Assembly (NCBI GenBank): GCA_024275635.1
Contig: JAJRYT010000121.1
Span: 1 to 51,641, forward strand
Direction of reading: 5' to 3'
DNA: 51,641 bases
Source: Chloroflexota bacterium
Lineage (GTDB): Bacteria > Chloroflexota > Anaerolineae > Promineifilales > Promineifilaceae
Of this stretch, positions 49,579-51,641 are shown piece after piece. The notes beneath the pieces are model-generated. The model had not been told where the DNA came from. It was given only the letters and a program-made list of their open reading frames with translations, and did not search any database. Positions within the stretch are counted from its first letter, which is position 1, and each line of letters starts with the position of its first letter. The position numbers were made by a program, and so were the translations under genes.

Positions 49579-51408
49579 TCAATCCTCAATCTTTTTGCCA
49601 ACCCGCCACAGGGAAAAACATTCCTGATCATACCCTTTGAGCGTCTCGGATAAAGGTTCAACCTGCAGCTGCGCTTGCTGTTCGGTCAGGAATTCAGCAA
49701 TTTCGGGATCGTTGCAGATAGCGTCGGAAAGAACAACATCGCCGCCAAGTGAGAATTTTTCCAACCGGGCGGCCATATTGATGGTGGAGCCGAAGTAATC
49801 GAGTTGTTCGTTAAGGCTGACAGCGATGGAGGGGCCATAATGAAGGGCGGCGCGTAAGCGTAACGGCCGTTGCCCCGGCGTGGGTTTGGCCAGGACAGCC
49901 TGAGCGCGCAAAATGGCCTTGAGCGCCGATACCGGGCGGCGAAAAACGGCCATCACCGCATCGCCAATCGTTTTGACCAATGCGCCCCCTTCGGCGTCAA
50001 TCGCTTCGCGCAGGACGTCGAAATGATTCATCACCACGCCAAAGGCAGTGGCGTCGCCAATCTCGCGGTACATTTGGGTGGAATCAACCAGGTCGGTGAA
50101 GAGGATGGTGAGGCTGCCGACAGAGATTTGTTCACCGGGGCGCAGCGCTTCATCGGCAAATAGGTCGCGGAAGCGCTGCAAGGTGGTGACTTCGGCGGCT
50201 GTGGCCGCCTGGTCGCTCCACACCATGCGCTCCAGGATAAGTAATTGTTCCTCGTCAGTGTCGTTGACGAGCTGAAGGCTGGGAACCGGGGCCAGTTCTA
50301 ATTCTTGCGGCGGCCAGCCGTCGTTGGTGGCGTGGAAATAGGCCTGGGATTGGCCTACGGCCGTTACCCGCACATGTTGTCCGCCGGGAAGCGTCATCGT
50401 TCGCAGACGGTAGCGGCCCGCTTCCAAAATTGGCGTGATCTGGCGCTGCGTGTGGGGCGGAAGCAGCTGCTGCACCGCGATATGGGGCGTTACCTGCGGC
50501 CCGGCAACGCAAAAATCGGGGGCTTTGATGGCGCGAACGGCCGGGTTGGGGGCAAAGGTCAGTTCCACGGAGCGGTCAAAATTAACATGGAAATCTATGT
50601 TGCATGTCTGGCAGTGGGCGGCGGAGGTGACGTCAGTCAGGGTGTGGTGAACGCGGTCTGAGGCGCCCCGGCAAAGCGGGCAGAGGATTTCCCATTGAAA
50701 ATCGAGTAAGCCCGCGCGGGTAGCCAGCAACGCCAGTTCCAGTACATCGCGGCGGGGCGCGTCCCAGCGGTCGGCCAGGTGATACGGCCGTATCCGGGCC
50801 AGCGTCAAATCATCAGCTTCCTGAACCAGATGAACCAGCCGATCCACCAGCGCCGGATCGGCGCCATCTTGAACCAACCGCTGGCGGATCACTTCTAAAC
50901 GCCGCTTGGCCCCCGGTGTTAAGTGCGAAGCATGTCTGAGCGTAATGGGGACAGCGCCCGATTGAGCCACTTCGTCATATCGCTTGAAAGCGGCCTGAAA
51001 ACGGCGAGCGCTTACCCGGCCGATGGCCAACGGGATTCCTATCCATCCCCAAAAATTGCGCGGCTGTGCCCAAACTTGATACACAAGCTGCGTGCCTCCG
51101 TCTGACTGCGGCGTCATTTCCAATAAGGCGCGCATTTGGGCTATTGGGCCGGTTTGGTAGCGGCGCACGACGCCGAAGCGGTAGGGGTAAGTCCAATCGA
51201 ATGGGTCTTCTTCCCAGGCAAAAGATAGCAATCTGTTACTGAAGCGTAATAAGCGGCGGGCATTTGTCTGCACCGGGCCAATTTCTTGGACGGCCGGGAC
51301 TTGCGTGTCGCGGTTAAAGCGGTTGGTATCGGCCACGTAGGGCCATAAATCCTGGGGGCTGGATTGGAGTTGTAGTTCCCAGCGGTAGTGAAATTCGGGG
51401 TAGGTCAT
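49579..51408 (-). CDS. SRPBCC-linked class III adenylate/guanylate cyclase
   Basis: The 609-residue protein has three parts. Residues 1-150 form an SRPBCC/polyketide cyclase-like ligand-binding fold (HYRWELQLQSSPQDLWPYVADTNRFNRD). Residues 160-400 resemble DUF5939 and carry two CxxC knuckles (CPLCRGASDRVHH, HCQTCNIDF). Residues 420-600 are a class III nucleotidyl cyclase: TILFTDLVDST and TIGDAVMAVF supply both metal Asp residues, ALVKTIGD the substrate Lys and NMAARLE the catalytic Arg, so it should be active. A soluble ligand probably controls cyclic nucleotide output. No ribosome binding site is clear. No receptor or target gene is adjacent. Confidence 0.9.
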   Translation of the reverse strand: MTYPEFHYRWELQLQSSPQDLWPYVADTNRFNRDTQVPAVQEIGPVQTNARRLLRFSNRLLSFAWEEDPFDWTYPYRFGVVRRYQTGPIAQMRALLEMTPQSDGGTQLVYQVWAQPRNFWGWIGIPLAIGRVSARRFQAAFKRYDEVAQSGAVPITLRHASHLTPGAKRRLEVIRQRLVQDGADPALVDRLVHLVQEADDLTLARIRPYHLADRWDAPRRDVLELALLATRAGLLDFQWEILCPLCRGASDRVHHTLTDVTSAAHCQTCNIDFHVNFDRSVELTFAPNPAVRAIKAPDFCVAGPQVTPHIAVQQLLPPHTQRQITPILEAGRYRLRTMTLPGGQHVRVTAVGQSQAYFHATNDGWPPQELELAPVPSLQLVNDTDEEQLLILERMVWSDQAATAAEVTTLQRFRDLFADEALRPGEQISVGSLTILFTDLVDSTQMYREIGDATAFGVVMNHFDVLREAIDAEGGALVKTIGDAVMAVFRRPVSALKAILRAQAVLAKPTPGQRPLRLRAALHYGPSIAVSLNEQLDYFGSTINMAARLEKFSLGGDVVLSDAICNDPEIAEFLTEQQAQLQVEPLSETLKGYDQECFSLWRVGKKIED

Positions 51409-51540
51409 TTTTATTGGTCAGGATCAAGAAGTGAAATTTTTACAAGAGCCTGAAACTAGCGATTAGAGATTAGCCCAGGTTTCAATCTACAGTCTCAGGG
51501 CTGATTGACTGACAGATTTAACATTTGAACATTGACAACA

Positions 51541-51641
51541 TCATAATCGCTCCAACGAATGAAGTTCATACATGGGCTGGTAGAACTGTTTCCAAGATGC
51601 AATGGCTGGTTCTGGGTCAGGATTGGGTGGCAACCATAAGA
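51541..51641 (-). CDS. C-terminal end of an unidentified gene (cut by window edge)
   Basis: The minus-strand frame entering from the edge reads WLPPNPDPEPAIASWKQFY and ends ELHSLERL with TGA at 51541-51543. Amino acid use is protein-like (charged, few rare residues). It lies upstream of the cyclase, in the same direction. No family can be named from 32 residues. Confidence 0.6.
   Translation of the reverse strand, partial: LWLPPNPDPEPAIASWKQFYQPMYELHSLERL

Larger units (their letters stand above)
1..51641. repeat. Highly iterated palindrome ACGGCCGT, about 70 copies
   Basis: Examples: 271, 484, 2470, 5856, 25871, 25882, 36360. By eye there are about 70 exact copies and about 25 one-base variants (for example CCGGCCGT, ACGGCCGC), roughly one per 700 bp. 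Many are extended, as GGAAACGGCCGTTTCC. They fall in all three frames of genes, giving TAV, NGR/DGR/YGR or RP dipeptides. Gaps without copies are at about 27.5-30.5 kb, 42.3-44.7 kb and 44.8-47.0 kb. Confidence 0.92.

Noticed and set aside
114-51408. Shadow frames inside real genes, such as 9247-9837, 32008-32724 and 36945-37256
   Set aside because: They lie antisense or out of frame to conserved genes and show no motifs; Arg/His/Gly-rich composition is typical of GC-rich shadows.
1-51641. tRNA or rRNA genes
   Set aside because: No cloverleaf with a GTTCGANNC arm and no rRNA signature was found on either strand.

Overview
The window looks like chromosomal DNA of a Chloroflexota bacterium, probably of the Anaerolineae/Ardenticatenia kind. 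This is an inference from gene content: secreted proteins with paired FGxPI-type repeats, DUF3179 lipoproteins, tandem FemAB-like and tandem-DinB proteins, a yebC-ruvC-ruvA cluster, a stand-alone dnaN and a single-gene chlD-type chelatase. Genes lie on both strands in short operons of one to four genes. No rRNA, tRNA, prophage or CRISPR array was seen.

Layout. 1-3215: NarL-type two-component pair and a two-gene ABC exporter. 3635-11854: FGxPI-repeat lipoprotein, RsgA, PqqB-like hydrolase, DUF3179 lipoprotein, an FAD oxidase, RNase Z and a small membrane protein. 12028-19214: sugar transferase, CopD-like membrane protein and three related secreted TIM-barrel glycosidase-like proteins, one a 1032-residue multidomain protein. 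19860-24658: degenerate Nudix protein, an SDR/FAD-oxidase pair, a MITE-like element, a TipA-type MerR regulator and a methyltransferase fragment. 24863-29362: ruvA, ruvC, yebC, a glycosyltransferase and an NCS2 permease. 30029-37604: L,D-transpeptidase, PLP decarboxylase, zinc-ribbon coiled-coil protein, two FemAB-like genes split by a toxin-antitoxin-like pair, and a divergent isocitrate/isopropylmalate-type dehydrogenase. 37800-42288: YccF protein, hydrolase, rhomboid/Nudix pair, two glycerophosphodiesterases. 42351-43545: an inverted-repeat-bounded segment carrying a YrdC/Sua5-like gene. 43790-51641: chelatase gene with a -1 frameshift site, dnaN, two tandem-DinB proteins, a class III cyclase and the tail of one more gene.

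The most striking signal lies across genes rather than in one. The palindrome ACGGCCGT occurs about 70 times, mostly inside genes and in all reading frames, where roughly one copy would be expected; this resembles the HIP1 palindrome of cyanobacteria. The spacers are filled with degenerate 7-bp tandem repeats, often folded into long hairpins, recalling the heptanucleotide repeats of cyanobacteria.

Three otherwise intact reading frames, including essential dnaN, are broken by a single in-frame TAA. The chelatase gene carries a textbook A-AAA-AAG slip site. Five genes have a -10 hexamer 6-7 bases before the start codon and no ribosome binding site, which predicts leaderless mRNAs. A MerR gene has a classic 19-bp-spaced promoter with a central dyad.
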